Assembly: GCA_022376925.1 (NCBI GenBank)
Contig: JAIOJX010000027.1
Location: forward strand, 18,183,471 to 18,247,470
Reading direction: 5' to 3'
Origin: Tragulus kanchil
Lineage: Eukaryota > Chordata > Mammalia > Artiodactyla > Tragulidae
Length of the DNA: 64,000 nt
Below, one piece after another: positions 1-11,844 of this stretch. The notes under the pieces were generated by a model, which saw nothing but the letters and a program-made list of their open reading frames with translations, was not told the origin of the DNA and did no database searches. The number at the start of each line of letters is the position of its first letter. The stretch's first letter is position 1. A program made the position numbers and the translations under genes.

Positions 1-1789
1 GAGAGATTCCATGCCGAAGGGACCCGGCTGATAGCCTTTAAGTCCCTGATGTTGAACTGATACCTTTGCAGGAAGAACAAGGTGTCCTGTGAGCTCTGGG
101 CAAACCTACTCCAGGACATCAGAGAAAGGAGCACAGCAGCTCCAGACCACAAATTGCAGCCTCACTACATGCCCCACGGCTGACTTTCAAGGTCACTGTC
201 AAAGGGACCTTAGAGGTGAGGAAGATCTTCTTGGACAAAGGATTGAGATCTTCCACTGCTTTTCAAAAAGACTGAAGAACAGAGGAGGAGGAAGCAGGAA
301 ATCGCTTAAAAGAATTTGTGTCTGGATAGTAGCTCTCCCTGCCACTTCAGGTATCGTTTCAACCCAGCAAGATGAATTAAAGACTTTAAGTTATCATAGT
401 TGAAACTGTGTACCAAGTCTAAGCTTTGATGACCAAGAGCACAGTCTAAGAGCACACAGTGTCCAGATAGATTTTCCTCACTGTTTATGAGCACAGGATA
501 ATCTCAAAATCTCCGATCGGCTTACTTAGAACATGTAGGAGTACTTTCTGAAGAACAGTTGGTACCTTGGGGGCGAGGCTGATCTGAAAGTGGCTCTGTT
601 GAGAGGCTGTCCAGGCCTGGAGACCTTCATGTCCCATGCTCCTCCTCACCCTCCTGGCACCCAGCTGACATATTTGTGAAAGTGACAAGCTCAAAGAGGT
701 AAAGTTGAAGATGTCCGGAGAGTGACTGACATCCTTTTTCCTGGGGCACTTGATCTCTGATAAACCAGGACAATGGTCAGCCTAGCAGAGTCCGTATTGA
801 AATCAGCTATACTTAATTCCAAAATTCATTCTGTCTTCCTCTCAACATTCCAGTAGATGGGTTTGTGCCTCAGAACCTAGAGTGAATGTATTGAGCTTAA
901 TCGCTTCCCTTTATCAAGACAATGGGCAGCAACTCCTTGGAAATATTATAAAACTTGAGGTTGTCGTTTTAAGGCAGATGCATGAGAGCAGGCTGGTATT
1001 AAATCAAAATCCTTAGAGCCATGAAAGCTGTAATTCTGTAAGTGCAGCATTATGTACCAGCGAACAGCAGGCCCCTCCCTCCTCACACAACCATGAGAGA
1101 TTCCATGCCGAAGGGACCCGGCTGATAGCCTTTAAGTCCCTGATGTTGAACTGATACCTTTGCAGGAAGAACAAGGTGTCCTGTGAGCTCTGGGCAAACC
1201 TACTCCAGGACATCAGAGAAAGGAGCACAGCAGCTCCAGACCACAAATTGCAGCCTCACTACATGCCCCACGGCTGACTTTCAAGGTCACTGTCAAAGGG
1301 ACCTTAGAGGTGAGAAGATCTTCTTGGACAAAGGATTGAGATCTTCCACTGCTTTTCAAAAAGACTGAAGAACAGAGGAGGAGGAAGCAGGAAATCGCTT
1401 AAAAGAATTTGTGTCTGGATAGTAGCTCTCCCTGCCACTTCAGGTATCGTTTCAACCCAGCAAGATGAATTAAAGACTTTAAGTTATCATAGTTGAAACT
1501 GTGTACCAAGTCTAAGCTTTGATGACCAAGAGCACAGTCTAAGAGCACACAGTGTCCAGATAGATTTTCCTCACTGTTTATGAGCACAGGATAATCTCAA
1601 AATCTCCGATCGGCTTACTTAGAACATGTAGGAGTACTTTCTGAAGAACAGTTGGTACCTTCGGGCGGCGAAGGCTGATCTGAAAGTGGCTCTGTTGAGA
1701 GGCTGTCCAGGCCTGGAGACCTTCATGTCCCATGCTCCCTCCTCACCCTCCTGGCACCCAGCTGACATATTTGTGAAAGTGACAAGCTC
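1..1789 (+). repeat. Head-to-tail duplicate pair A (shift about 1,094)
   Basis: Bases 1-691 recur at 1095-1789. The stretch 692-1094 has no partner inside the window, but by the pattern of the other pairs its partner should lie just upstream of base 1, so the piece junction is at 691/692. Copies differ by small indels, for example near 219 and 643. No mobile element is recognised in 1-691. Inferred to be an unmerged assembly overlap. Confidence 0.85.
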
Positions 1790-1794
1790 TTCAC
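1..1794. other. Unrecognised sequence
   Basis: Apart from membership in pair A nothing is identified here. Open frames are short, are broken by copy-specific indels and resemble no protein I recognise. Confidence 0.5.
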
Positions 1795-1861
1795 GGGCTT
1801 CCCAGGTGGAGCTACTGGTGAAGAACCCACCTGTCAGTGCAGGAGACATCAGAGACACTTC
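1795..1861 (+). mobile_element. Bov-tA SINE fragment
   Basis: The tRNA-derived head is recognisable (gggcttcccaggtgg, then a cagtgcaggagac box) but the element stops after about 67 bases. The tail expected of a full Bov-tA is absent. Confidence 0.75.
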
Positions 1862-2440
1862 AAAAAATGAAATGGTTTTCTATGCTTTGCAAAAGATGAT
1901 ATCTACTTAAGGTGTATTAAAATGCTTTTCTGTTAATCTTGAATGGTTACCCAGATACAGGTTACATGTTTTTCATTTTATTTTTAATTGGAGCACAATT
2001 GCTTTACAATGTTGTGTTGGTTTATGAACTTTGTGCGTGAGGGAAGGTGAGGCTTCCTATAACTTTCAAGTTTGAAGAATATATTCTGAGGGCTCTAAGT
2101 ACAAATGAGCCTCTGAAAATGAGCAGAAAGCTGGACACGTGAATGTCACGGTCAGAAGGCAGGAGGAGACTTGAACAGCACAGAAAGCACCAAAGTGCTC
2201 TTTCAGCTTGCCTTAGTAGCAATTAAACACTAGAAAGAGGATAATTACCCAGTGGAAAACCCACTGCACCTCAGGGCAGCACCTTGCACCCTTTTGATGC
2301 AAACTTTCAAGAAGAACATGACTGCGAGGTACAAAGAGCTGGTTCTCTTTTTACATTTTCCATTTGCACAGAGTGATGAGTAATAAAAATGGTATTTTTC
2401 TTGGAATAGACATTATTTGCATGGAGTTCACAAGTATGAG

Positions 2441-2547
2441 TTTACTGACCCTCACAACAAGCTTGTGCAGGTTGAGTTTTATTTTCTCCATTTTATAACA
2501 AACGAAGCTGTAATTTAGTGAAATGTCTGACCTCACCTGCTACTAAC
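2441..2547 (-). mobile_element. MIR-like ancient SINE fragment
   Basis: The order ccctcacaacaa, tctccattttataaca and a degraded lymphocyte-style tail follows the reverse complement of the MIR core. It is heavily diverged, as expected for a pre-ruminant element. Confidence 0.55.
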
Positions 2548-2944
2548 CCTCATCCAAGGGGAAAAAGTAACACATGGAAGAGACTGAGGAGGCAGAACTT
2601 CAAGCTCAGACATACAAGTCTGAAGTAAAGTATTTAAGTTATCATAGTTGAAACGGTGGACAAAGTCTAAGCTTTGATGACCAAGAGCACAGTCTAAGAG
2701 CACACAGTGACCAGATAGCTTTTCCTGACTGTTTATGAGCACAGGATAGTCTCAAAATCTCCGATCGGCTTACTTAGAACATGTAGGAGTACTTTCTGAA
2801 GAACAGTTGGTACCTTGGGCGAGGCTGATCTGAAAGTGGCTCTGTTGAGAGGCTGTCCAGGCCTGGAGACCTTCATGTCCCATGCTCCCTCCTCACCCTC
2901 CTGGCACCCAGCTGACATATTTGTGAAAGTGACAAGCTCTTCAC

Positions 2945-3011
2945 GGGCTTCCCAGGTGGAGCTACTGGTGAAGAACCCACCTGTCAGTGCAGGAGACATC
3001 AGAGACACTTC
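2945..3011 (+). mobile_element. Bov-tA SINE fragment (second copy)
   Basis: Duplicate of the fragment at 1795-1861 through pair B. Confidence 0.75.
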
Positions 3012-3590
3012 AAAAAATGAAATGGTTTTCTATGCTTTGCAAAAGATGATATCTACTTAAGGTGTATTAAAATGCTTTTCTGTTAATCTTGAATGGTTAC
3101 CCAGATACAGGTTACATGTTTTTCATTTTATTTTTAATTGGAGCACAATTGCTTTACAATGTTGTGTTGGTTTATGAACTTTGTGCGTGAGGGAAGGTGA
3201 GGCTTCCTATAACTTTCAAGTTTGAAGAATATATTCTGAGGGCTCTAAGTACAAATGAGCCTCTGAAAATGAGCAGAAAGCTGGACACGTGAATGTCACG
3301 GTCAGAAGGCAGGAGGAGACTTGAACAGCACAGAAAGCACCAAAGTGCTCTTTCAGCTTGCCTTAGTAGCAATTAAACACTAGAAAGAGGATAATTACCC
3401 AGTGGAAAACCCACTGCACCTCAGGGCAGCACCTTGCACCCTTTTGATGCAAACTTTCAAGAAGAACATGACTGCGAGGTACAAAGAGCTGGTTCTCTTT
3501 TTACATTTTCCATTTGCACAGAGTGATGAGTAATAAAAATGGTATTTTTCTTGGAATAGACATTATTTGCATGGAGTTCACAAGTATGAG

Positions 3591-3697
3591 TTTACTGACC
3601 CTCACAACAAGCTTGTGCAGGTTGAGTTTTATTTTCTCCATTTTATAACAAACGAAGCTGTAATTTAGTGAAATGTCTGACCTCACCTGCTACTAAC
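3591..3697 (-). mobile_element. MIR-like fragment (second copy)
   Basis: Duplicate of 2441-2547 through pair B. Confidence 0.55.
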
Positions 3698-4009
3698 CCT
3701 CATCCAAGGGGAAAAAGTAACACATGGAAGAGACTGAGGAGGCAGAACTTCAAGCTCAGACATACAAGTCTTAAGACATTATTCTGCACATATCAAAATC
3801 TTGTGCTATCATTTGTTTTAAATTTTTAAGGTTCGATAAATAAAAAATTGTGTGTTGTTGAGCAGTTATGTACTTCTTTCAATGTCTCACCTATACCTAC
3901 AGAAAGCCTCTGTCATTTCATTCGAATTAACACTATCATCCAAGCAGTAAAAGAGCATAATTTACCTGGCTGACAAGAAGAGAAATTGGCAGGACATATA
4001 CTTCCCTGT

Positions 4010-4226
4010 GGGGGTTCCAGGTGGTGCCAGTGGTAAAGAACCTGCGTGCCAATGCAGGAGACTTAAAAGGCACAGGTTCGATCCCCGGGTCGGGAAGATC
4101 CCCTGGAGGAGGGCATGGCCACACACTCTAGTATTCTTGCCTGGAGAATCCCACGGACAGAGGAGCCTAGGGGGCTATGGCCCACGAAGTTGCAAAGAGT
4201 TGGACATGACTGGAGCCACTTAGCAC
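4010..4226 (+). mobile_element. Bov-tA SINE
   Basis: Nearly full element: tRNA-derived head with a ggttcgatcc B-box, then the BovB-derived tail ending in a gttggacatgac motif. About ten extra bases sit between the cagg-agac box and the B-box. Confidence 0.9.
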
Positions 4227-4615
4227 GTGTCCTTGATGAAAAGTTACAGAAGTGACAGCAGGTTGCATGAAAACTATGATAACTAGAAGAAATACTAGCA
4301 AATTTTAACTTACTTTCTAGAGTTTTCAAATCCAAAACTTTTGGAAGAAAACTAGAATGTTGCCATGGACTCCTCAAATATGTTTTCATGGCTGAGCACA
4401 TGTATTTTTCAATCGCTTTTTCAAGGACTTTATTTATATTATCCCCGAAATTAACTTACACTATCATTACTTTGCTCTGTTCCTGAAATATATGCACTGA
4501 TTTTACTAAATGTGCATCTAAATTTATCTTCTTAGTGTATTTTCTTTAGTGAGGAGTAATAAAATGGTATTTTTCTTGGAATAGACATTATTTGCATGGA
4601 GTTCACAAGTATGAG

Positions 4616-4722
4616 TTTACTGACCCTCACAACAAGCTTGTGCAGGTTGAGTTTTATTTTCTCCATTTTATAACAAACGAAGCTGTAATTTAGTGAAATG
4701 TCTGACCTCACCTGCTACTAAC
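4616..4722 (-). mobile_element. MIR-like fragment (third copy)
   Basis: Third instance of the fragment first seen at 2441-2547, produced by overlap of pairs B and C. Confidence 0.55.
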
Positions 4723-5034
4723 CCTCATCCAAGGGGAAAAAGTAACACATGGAAGAGACTGAGGAGGCAGAACTTCAAGCTCAGACATACAAGTCTTAAG
4801 ACATTATTCTGCACATATCAAAATCTTGTGCTATCATTTGTTTTAAATTTTTAAGGTTCGATAAATAAAAAATTGTGTGTTGTTGAGCAGTTATGTACTT
4901 CTTTCAATGTCTCACCTATACCTACAGAAAGCCTCTGTCATTTCATTCGAATTAACACTATCATCCAAGCAGTAAAAGAGCATAATTTACCTGGCTGACA
5001 AGAAGAGAAATTGGCAGGACATATACTTCCCTGT

Positions 5035-5251
5035 GGGGGTTCCAGGTGGTGCCAGTGGTAAAGAACCTGCGTGCCAATGCAGGAGACTTAAAAGGCACAG
5101 GTTCGATCCCTGGGTCGGGAAGATCCCCTGGAGGAGGGCATGGCCACACACTCTAGTATTCTTGCCTGGAGAATCCCACGGACAGAGGAGCCTAGGGGGC
5201 TATGGCCCACGAAGTTGCAAAGAGTTGGACATGACTGGAGCCACTTAGCAC
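5035..5251 (+). mobile_element. Bov-tA SINE (second copy)
   Basis: Duplicate of 4010-4226 through pair C, differing by a C/T change in the B-box region. Confidence 0.9.
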
Positions 5252-7909
5252 GTGTCCTTGATGAAAAGTTACAGAAGTGACAGCAGGTTGCATGAAAACT
5301 ATGATAACTAGAAGAAATACTAGCAAATTTTAACTTACTTTCTAGAGTTTTCAAATCCAAAACTTTTGGAAGAAAACTAGAATGTTGCCATGGACTCCTC
5401 AAATATGTTTTTCATGGCTGAGCACATGTATTTTTCAATCGCTTTTTTCAAGGACTTTATTTATATTATCCCTGAAATTAACTTACACTATCATTACTTT
5501 GCTCTGTTCCTGAAATATATGCACTGATTTTACTAAATGTGCATCTAAATTTATCTTCTTAGTGTATTTTCTTTAGTGAGGAGTATCTTTGCCTTATTTC
5601 CCCATCTTAAAATTAGGTGATTTGTTGTTGATGTTGAATTTTAAGAATTCTTTGTGCATTTTGGAGTGAGAAATGTTGACATAATTCTCAAGGATGTAGT
5701 CTAGGGGGTCGATTTGCATCATTTAGAGGCTAGGAGATCTATCCCCTAGTCTATATTTATATTATAGTCGTAGTTGATACAATTCTAATAACAGAAGTAA
5801 TTCCTGTTTGTACAATTCTCGCATGGTTCTTTTTGATTCTTAGATCCCCTAAACACATGGCCAAGCTGTTTCTGTAGAAGGTGATCAGAATGAGTGTGTG
5901 TATCCTGGATGGAAAATTTCCCTAGTGCTAGTTTCTGATGGTTTTGTAATATATTATCAAGCAATATATTACTTTGAGAAAAATGTTACCTAATTCTCCT
6001 TTTTTTGTTGGAGATTGGTATTGATTTTATATTGCTTTCCTACACGTTGGAGGAGGAGTTATCTATGATCAAGAAAACAAGAGCCCAAGACCTTTTGTAA
6101 ATTGCAAACTGAATCAGAACAGCCGTTATTATGTTCATTACTGTTTTTAAAAAATCCTTTATGGAAGTAGTTTCTTTTAGGTTGAAACTGCTGTTCTTCA
6201 TCAAAAACATTTTAGAATTTGAAGGTTTGCAGTTCAGTCTCACCAAGAATACAAAGAAACTGGCTTCAAATCCCAAAGAGACAAGCCAATACACCCTGGA
6301 TTTCTGGATCTGGAAGGAAAAAAAAAAATACATTCTTTATATAGTGCTCTACCTACGGATCTGTGGCCATCTACTCATTTTATATGAATATGTACACCAG
6401 GAATGAAAAACAGGGTGATTTTATAATTCAACATACCCTCTAGGAAGAAAATATTTTTTAAAAAGTAGAAAAGAGGCAGAGTTTGGCAGCTTTTACAGTT
6501 CACTATCAGTCCTTCCTGTCTGGTCAGACTTAAGCAATGACCACTTCCCAACTTATTCCAAAAAGATCTCACTTGGAAAAGCAGGTGTCCTGAACAGAGC
6601 AGTGGAAGTTTCCCAAGGAAGGAATTAATGGCTAATGTAACTATTATCTGAACTTACTTTAGTGTCCTGAAATATATGCACTGATTTTACTAAATGTGCA
6701 TCTAAATTTATCTTCTTAGTGTATTTTCTTTAGTGAGGAGTATCTTTGCCTTATTTCCCCATCTTAAAATTAGGTGATTTGTTGTTGATGTTGAATTTTA
6801 AGAATTCTTTGTGCATTTTGGAGTGAGAAATGTTGACATAATTCTCAAGGATGTAGTCTAGGGGGTCGATTTGCATCATTTAGAGGCTAGGAGATCTATC
6901 CCCTAGTCTATATTTATATTATAGTCGTAGTTGATACAATTCTAATAACAGAAGTAATTCCTGTTTGTACAATTCTCGCATGGTTCTTTTTGATTCTTAG
7001 ATCCCCTAAACACATGGCCAAGCTGTTTCTGTAGAAGGTGATCAGAATGAGTGTGTGTATCCTGGATGGAAAATTTCCCTAGTGCTAGTTTCTGATGGTT
7101 TTGTAATATATTATCAAGCAATATATTACTTTGAGAAAAATGTTACCTAATTCTCCTTTTTTTGTTGGAGATTGGTATTGATTTTATATTGCTTTCCTAC
7201 ACGTTGGAGGAGGAGTTATCTATGATCAAGAAAACAAGAGCCCAAGACCTTTTGTAAATTGCAAACTGAATCAGAACAGCCGTTATTATGTTCATTACTT
7301 TTTTAAAAAATCCTTTATGGAAGTAGTTTCTTTTAGGTTGAAACTGCTGTTCTTCATCAAAAACATTTTAGAATTTGAAGGTTTGCAGTTCAGTCTCACC
7401 AAGAATACAAAGAAACTGGCTTCAAATCCCAAAGAGACAAGCCAATACACCCTGGATTTCTGGATCTGGAAGGAAAAAAAAAAATACATTCTTTATATAG
7501 TGCTCTACCTACGGATCTGTGGCCATCTACTCATTTTATATGAATATGTACACCAGGAATGAAAAACAGGGTGATTTTATAATTCAACATACCCTCTAGG
7601 AAGAAAATATTTTTTAAAAAGTAGAAAAGAGGCAGAGTTTGGCAGCTTTTACAGTTCACTATCAGTCCTTCCTGTCTGGTCAGACTTAAGCAATGACCAC
7701 TTCCCAACTTATTCCAAAAAGATCTCACTTGGAAAAGCAGGTGTCCTGAACAGAGCAGTGGAAGTTTCCCAAGGAAGGAATTAATGGCTAATGTAACTAT
7801 GGAAGTCTCCTCCTCCAAATTTTCACCGGTGACTTGCCTTTGCTTTGTCTATAGGGCACACTCAAGAATTATCTCAAAAAATTTCACTCCAAAATATATA
7901 AAGAATTCT
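5252..7909. other. AT-rich non-coding sequence, no element recognised
   Basis: Contains all of pair D. Long T and A runs and a stable AT-rich composition are seen, with no SINE or LINE signature until the CHR head near 7910. Part of 7835-7909 may be L1 sequence flanking that SINE. Confidence 0.5.
5508..7801 (+). repeat. Head-to-tail duplicate pair D (shift about 1,157)
   Basis: Copy 1 is 5508-6644 and copy 2 is 6665-7801, separated by about 20 filler bases. Content is AT-rich with no recognised mobile element. A small difference in a T/A run near 6145 and 7300 changes the local reading frame between copies, which fits sequencing-indel noise. Confidence 0.92.
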
Positions 7910-8103
7910 TGGGACTTCCCTGGTGGTCCAGTGGTTAATACTTTGTCTTCCAATGCAAGGGGTACATGTTTGATCCCCGGTCAGGGAGCTAAGATCCTAC
8001 ATGCCTTCCAGCCAAAAAAATCAAAAAAAGAAAGCAGAAGCAATGTTGTAACAAATTTAATAAAGACTGTAAAAATGGTCTGCATAGAACATATTTTTTT
8101 AAA
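7910..8103 (+). mobile_element. CHR-type tRNA-derived SINE inserted in L1
   Basis: Starts with the typical gggacttccctggtggtcc head, has a B-box-like gtttgatcccc, and ends in the family's aataaagactgtaaaaatgg tail. The flanking aaagaatt before and aaagaatt after (about 7901-7908 and 8103-8110) is a probable target-site duplication. Confidence 0.88.
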
Positions 8104-8518
8104 AAGAATTATTAAATTTCAACAAAAGGAAAATGAACAACTCAATTTTTTTTAAATGGGCAAAAGATCGGAACAGACACCTCACTCAAAAGCGGTGCAG
8201 ATGGCAAATAAGCATATGAAAAGATGCTCAGCATCACGTGCAATTAGAGAATTGCAAATTTCAAGGATAACGAGATGTCACTATGCATGCCTGTGCCTCG
8301 TCCAGAACTTGACAATACCACATGCTGGCAAAGATAGGAGACAGCAGCAACTCCCATTCATTGCTGGTGAGGATGAACAGGGTACAGACACTTTGGAGAA
8401 TAGTTTAGCAGTTTATTATAAACTAAAAACACCAAACCATCCAGTGAACCCACTCCTTGATATTTATCCAAAGAACTGAAAACTCATGTCCACAGAAAAC
8501 TTGCATGTGAATGCTTGT
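8104..8518 (+). mobile_element. L1 3' region fragment
   Basis: Motifs such as gggcaaaagatcggaacagac, gcaaataagcatatgaaaag and tttatccaaagaa follow, in order, the L1 ORF2 end and 3' UTR of mammalian L1. It is frame-broken and 5' truncated. The copy stops at the pair E junction. Confidence 0.85.
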
Positions 8519-9035
8519 TACACCAAGAAGTACAAAGAAACTGGCTTCAAATCCCAAAGAGACAAGCCAATACACCCTGGATTTCTGGATCTGGAAGGAA
8601 AAAAAAAAATACATTCTTTATATAGTGCTCTACCTACGGATCTGTGGCCATCTACTCATTTTATATGAATATGTACACCAGGAATGAAAAACAGGGTGAT
8701 TTTATAATTCAACATACCCTCTAGGAAGAAAATATTTTTTAAAAAGTAGAAAAGAGGCAGAGTTTGGCAGCTTTTACAGTTCACTATCAGTCCTTCCTGT
8801 CTGGTCAGACTTAAGCAATGACCACTTCCCAACTTATTCCAAAAAGATCTCACTTGGAAAAGCAGGTGTCCTGAACAGAGCAGTGGAAGTTTCCCAAGGA
8901 AGGAATTAATGGCTAATGTAACTATGGAAGTCTCCTCCTCCAAATTTTCACCGGTGACTTGCCTTTGCTTTGTCTATAGGGCACACTCAAGAATTATCTC
9001 AAAAAATTTCACTCCAAAATATATAAAGAATTCTT

Positions 9036-9228
9036 GGGATTTCCCCTGGTGGTCCAGTGGTTAATACTTTGTCTTCCAATGCAAGGGGTACATGTTTGAT
9101 CCCCGGTCAGGGAGCTAAGATCCTACATGCCTTCCAGCCAAAAAAATCAAAAAAAGAAAGCAGAAGCAATGTTGTAACAAATTTAATAAAGACTGTAAAA
9201 ATGGTCTGCATAGAACATATTTTTTTAA
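9036..9228 (+). mobile_element. CHR-type SINE (second copy)
   Basis: Duplicate of 7910-8103 through pair E, with a changed head. Confidence 0.88.
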
Positions 9229-9645
9229 AAAGAATTATTAAATTTCAACAAAAGGAAAATGAACAACTCAATTTTTTTTAAATGGGCAAAAGATCGGAAC
9301 AGACACCTCACTCAAAAAGCGGTGCAGATGGCAAATAAGCATATGAAAAGATGCTCAGCATCACGTGCAATTAGAGAATTGCAAATTTCAAGGATAACGA
9401 GATGTCACTATGCATGCCTGTGCCTCGTCCAGAACTTGACAATACCACATGCTGGCAAAGATAGGAGACAGCAGCAACTCCCATTCATTGCTGGTGAGGA
9501 TGAACAGGGTACAGACACTTTGGAGAATAGTTTAGCAGTTTATTATAAACTAAAAACACCAAACCATCCAGTGAACCCACTCCTTGATATTTATCCAAAG
9601 AACTGAAAACTCATGTCCACAGAAAACTTGCATGTGAATGCTTGT
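9229..9645 (+). mobile_element. L1 3' region fragment (second copy)
   Basis: Duplicate of 8104-8518. Here the L1 is followed by a Bov-tA composite, which appears to have inserted just after the gaatgcttg motif of the L1 tail. Confidence 0.85.
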
Positions 9646-9769
9646 GTGTGCGTCAGTTGCTTAGTTGTGTCTGACTCTTTGCGACCCCATGGACTGTATG
9701 TAGCCTCTTAGACTCCCCTGTCCAAGGGATTTCCCAGGCGAGAACCCTGGAGTGGCTTGTCATTTCCTA
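9646..9769 (-). mobile_element. Bov-tA/BovB-derived tail, reverse orientation
   Basis: Reads as the reverse complement of the Bov-tA tail, with ctgactctttgcgacccc followed by catggactgt. It runs directly into a forward tail, so the two form an imperfect inverted repeat. Confidence 0.8.
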
Positions 9770-9857
9770 GAGGAATGGACAGAGGCTCCTGGTGGGCTAC
9801 AGTCCACGGAGCCACAAAAGAGTTGAACGTGACTGAGTGACTAACACTTTCACTTTC
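9770..9857 (+). mobile_element. Bov-tA tail, forward orientation
   Basis: Contains gaatggacagaggctcctgg and gggctacagtccac, then ends in an aacactttcacttt tail. It pairs in inverted orientation with 9646-9769. Confidence 0.8.
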
Positions 9858-9966
9858 TGTGATAAGATATGATGGTTATTTTTACTAACATGAAATTTTC
9901 CAGCCCTGCTTTTGGAGAGTGAGGTGATGCATATTCTCATAACACCGATGCAAAGACATTCTAAGG

Positions 9967-10171
9967 CAGCGTTGCCCAAACTTTGGGGTAGCAGGGACCA
10001 GTTTTGTGGAAGGTAGTTTTTCCATGGACCAGGGATGGAGGGAATGGTTTCAGGATGATTCATGTGCATAGTATTTACTGTGCCCTTTATTTCTATTATT
10101 ATTACAACAGCTCCATCTCAGGTCATCAGGCATTAGACCCCTGAGGTGAGGTCCCAGGTTAGGGACCCCTG
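9967..10171. mobile_element. hAT-type non-autonomous DNA transposon relic
   Basis: One end reads agggacccctgg and the other is an eroded counterpart. Internally ccatggaccagggatgg, gattcatgtgcat and tcatcaggcattagac match a widespread mammalian hAT-derived family. I cannot name the exact family. Confidence 0.65.
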
Positions 10172-10420
10172 GTGTAAGCATTTGAGGGGACTTTTGAGTC
10201 ACACACATGTAAAATGAACTTTAGCATCCTTTTAAGAGTGAAGCATCACTATATCTTTCTCAAATTATTAACATACGGGATGAGAGGCTTAAACGCTTCT
10301 AGGGAAGGGAGGGGGAAGTGAAAGTCAGTAAATCATTACCCCAATGGTCTGCCTCAGCAACGAGCAGGTGATTCTCAGGAGTTGACCTGAGAGTGTCTGT
10401 CGGGCTCAAGAACTCTTCTT

Positions 10421-10690
10421 GTTGCTCAGCTGGTAAGCCATATTCGACTCTTTGCAACCTGGTGGACTGCAGCACTCCAGGCTTCCCTGTCCTTCACTGT
10501 CTCCTGGAACTTGGTCAAATTCATCTCCATTGAGGCAGGGATGCCATCCTCTATCACCCCCTTCTCCTCCTGCTCCCAATCTTTGCTAGCACCAGGTTCT
10601 TTTCCAGTGAGTCGCCCAGTGAATTTTCAGGGGTGGCATCCTTTAGGGTTGACTGATGTGATCCAGCTCTCTGGGATCCAGAAAGTCTAT
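10421..10690 (-). mobile_element. BovB LINE 3' end
   Basis: Reverse complement of the BovB 3' end: a tgttgctcagctggtaagcc edge, ggactgcagcactccagg, and the codons behind the conserved region before the stop. It is frame-broken and heavily 5' truncated. Confidence 0.85.
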
Positions 10691-10760
10691 GACTTCACAA
10701 CAGAGTGTCGTGAAAAACCATGTACTTTGGACCACAGAAAACTTGCATGTGAATGCTTGT

Positions 10761-10884
10761 GTGTGCGTCAGTTGCTTAGTTGTGTCTGACTCTTTGCGAC
10801 CCCATGGACTGTATGTAGCCTCTTAGACTCCCCTGTCCAAGGGATTTCCCAGGCGAGAACCCTGGAGTGGCTTGTCATTTCCTA
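10761..10884 (-). mobile_element. Bov-tA tail, reverse (second copy)
   Basis: Duplicate of 9646-9769 through pair F. Confidence 0.8.
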
Positions 10885-10972
10885 GAGGAATGGACAGAGG
10901 CTCCTGGTGGGCTACAGTCCACGGAGCCACAAAAGAGTTGAACGTGACTGAGTGACTAACACTTTCACTTTC
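10885..10972 (+). mobile_element. Bov-tA tail, forward (second copy)
   Basis: Duplicate of 9770-9857 through pair F. Confidence 0.8.
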
Positions 10973-11081
10973 TGTGATAAGATATGATGGTTATTTTTAC
11001 TAACATGAAATTTTCCAGCCCTGCTTTTGGAGAGTGAGGTGATGCATATTCTCATAACACCGATGCAAAGACATTCTAAGG

Positions 11082-11286
11082 CAGCGTTGCCCAAACTTTG
11101 GGGTAGCAGGGACCAGTTTTGTGGAAGGTAGTTTTTCCATGGACCAGGGATGGAGGGAATGGTTTCAGGATGATTCATGTGCATAGTATTTACTGTGCCC
11201 TTTATTTCTATTATTATTACAACAGCTCCATCTCAGGTCATCAGGCATTAGACCCCTGAGGTGAGGTCCCAGGTTAGGGACCCCTG
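11082..11286. mobile_element. hAT-type relic (second copy)
   Basis: Duplicate of 9967-10171 through pair F. Confidence 0.65.
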
Positions 11287-11534
11287 GTGTAAGCATTTGA
11301 GGGGACTTTTGAGTCACACACATGTAAAATGAACTTTAGCATCCTTTTAAGAGTGAAGCATCACTATATCTTTCTCAAATTATTAACATACGGGATGAGA
11401 GGCTTAAACGCTTCTAGGGAAGGGAGGGGGAAGTGAAAGTCAGTAAATCATTACCCCAATGGTCTGCCTCAGCAACGAGCAGGTGATTCTCAGGAGTTGA
11501 CCTGAGAGTGTCTGTCGGCTCAAGAACTCTTCTT

Positions 11535-11805
11535 GTTGCTCAGCTGGTAAGCCATATTCGACTCTTTGCAACCTGGTGGACTGCAGCACTCCAGGCTTCC
11601 CTGTCCTTCACTGTCTCCTGGAACTTGGTCAAATTCATCTCCATTGAGGCAGGGATGCCATCCTCTATCACCCCCTTCTCCTCCTGCTCCCAATCTTTGC
11701 TAGCACCAGGTTCTTTTCCAGTGAGTCGCCCAGTGAATTTTCAGGGGTGGCATCCTTTAGGGTTGACTGATGTGATCCAGCTCTCTGGGATCCAGAAAGT
11801 CTATG
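11535..11805 (-). mobile_element. BovB LINE 3' end (second copy)
   Basis: Duplicate of 10421-10690 through pair F. Confidence 0.85.
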
Positions 11806-11844
11806 ACTTCACAACAGAGTGTCGTGAAAAACCATGTACTTTGG

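Larger units (their letters stand above)
1480..3770 (+). repeat. Head-to-tail duplicate pair B (shift about 1,150)
   Basis: Copy 1 spans about 1480-2621 and copy 2 about 2634-3770, with roughly ten filler bases between them. The first 300 bases also occur in pair A, so that stretch is present three times. Contents include a Bov-tA fragment and a MIR-like fragment, both doubled. Confidence 0.9.
3528..5579 (+). repeat. Head-to-tail duplicate pair C (shift about 1,026)
   Basis: Copy 1 is 3528-4553 and copy 2 is 4554-5579, directly abutting. This is the shortest shift of all pairs. One visible substitution is a C/T change inside the duplicated Bov-tA (about 4088 against 5110). Copy 2 also has an extra T near 5410. 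Confidence 0.92.
7397..9645 (+). repeat. Head-to-tail duplicate pair E (shift about 1,125)
   Basis: Copy 1 is 7397-8518 and copy 2 is 8521-9645. Each contains the same CHR SINE inserted in the same L1 fragment, so the insertion must predate the duplication or be copied artificially. The SINE heads differ at 7911-7920 and 9036-9046 by a substitution and an extra C. Confidence 0.92.
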
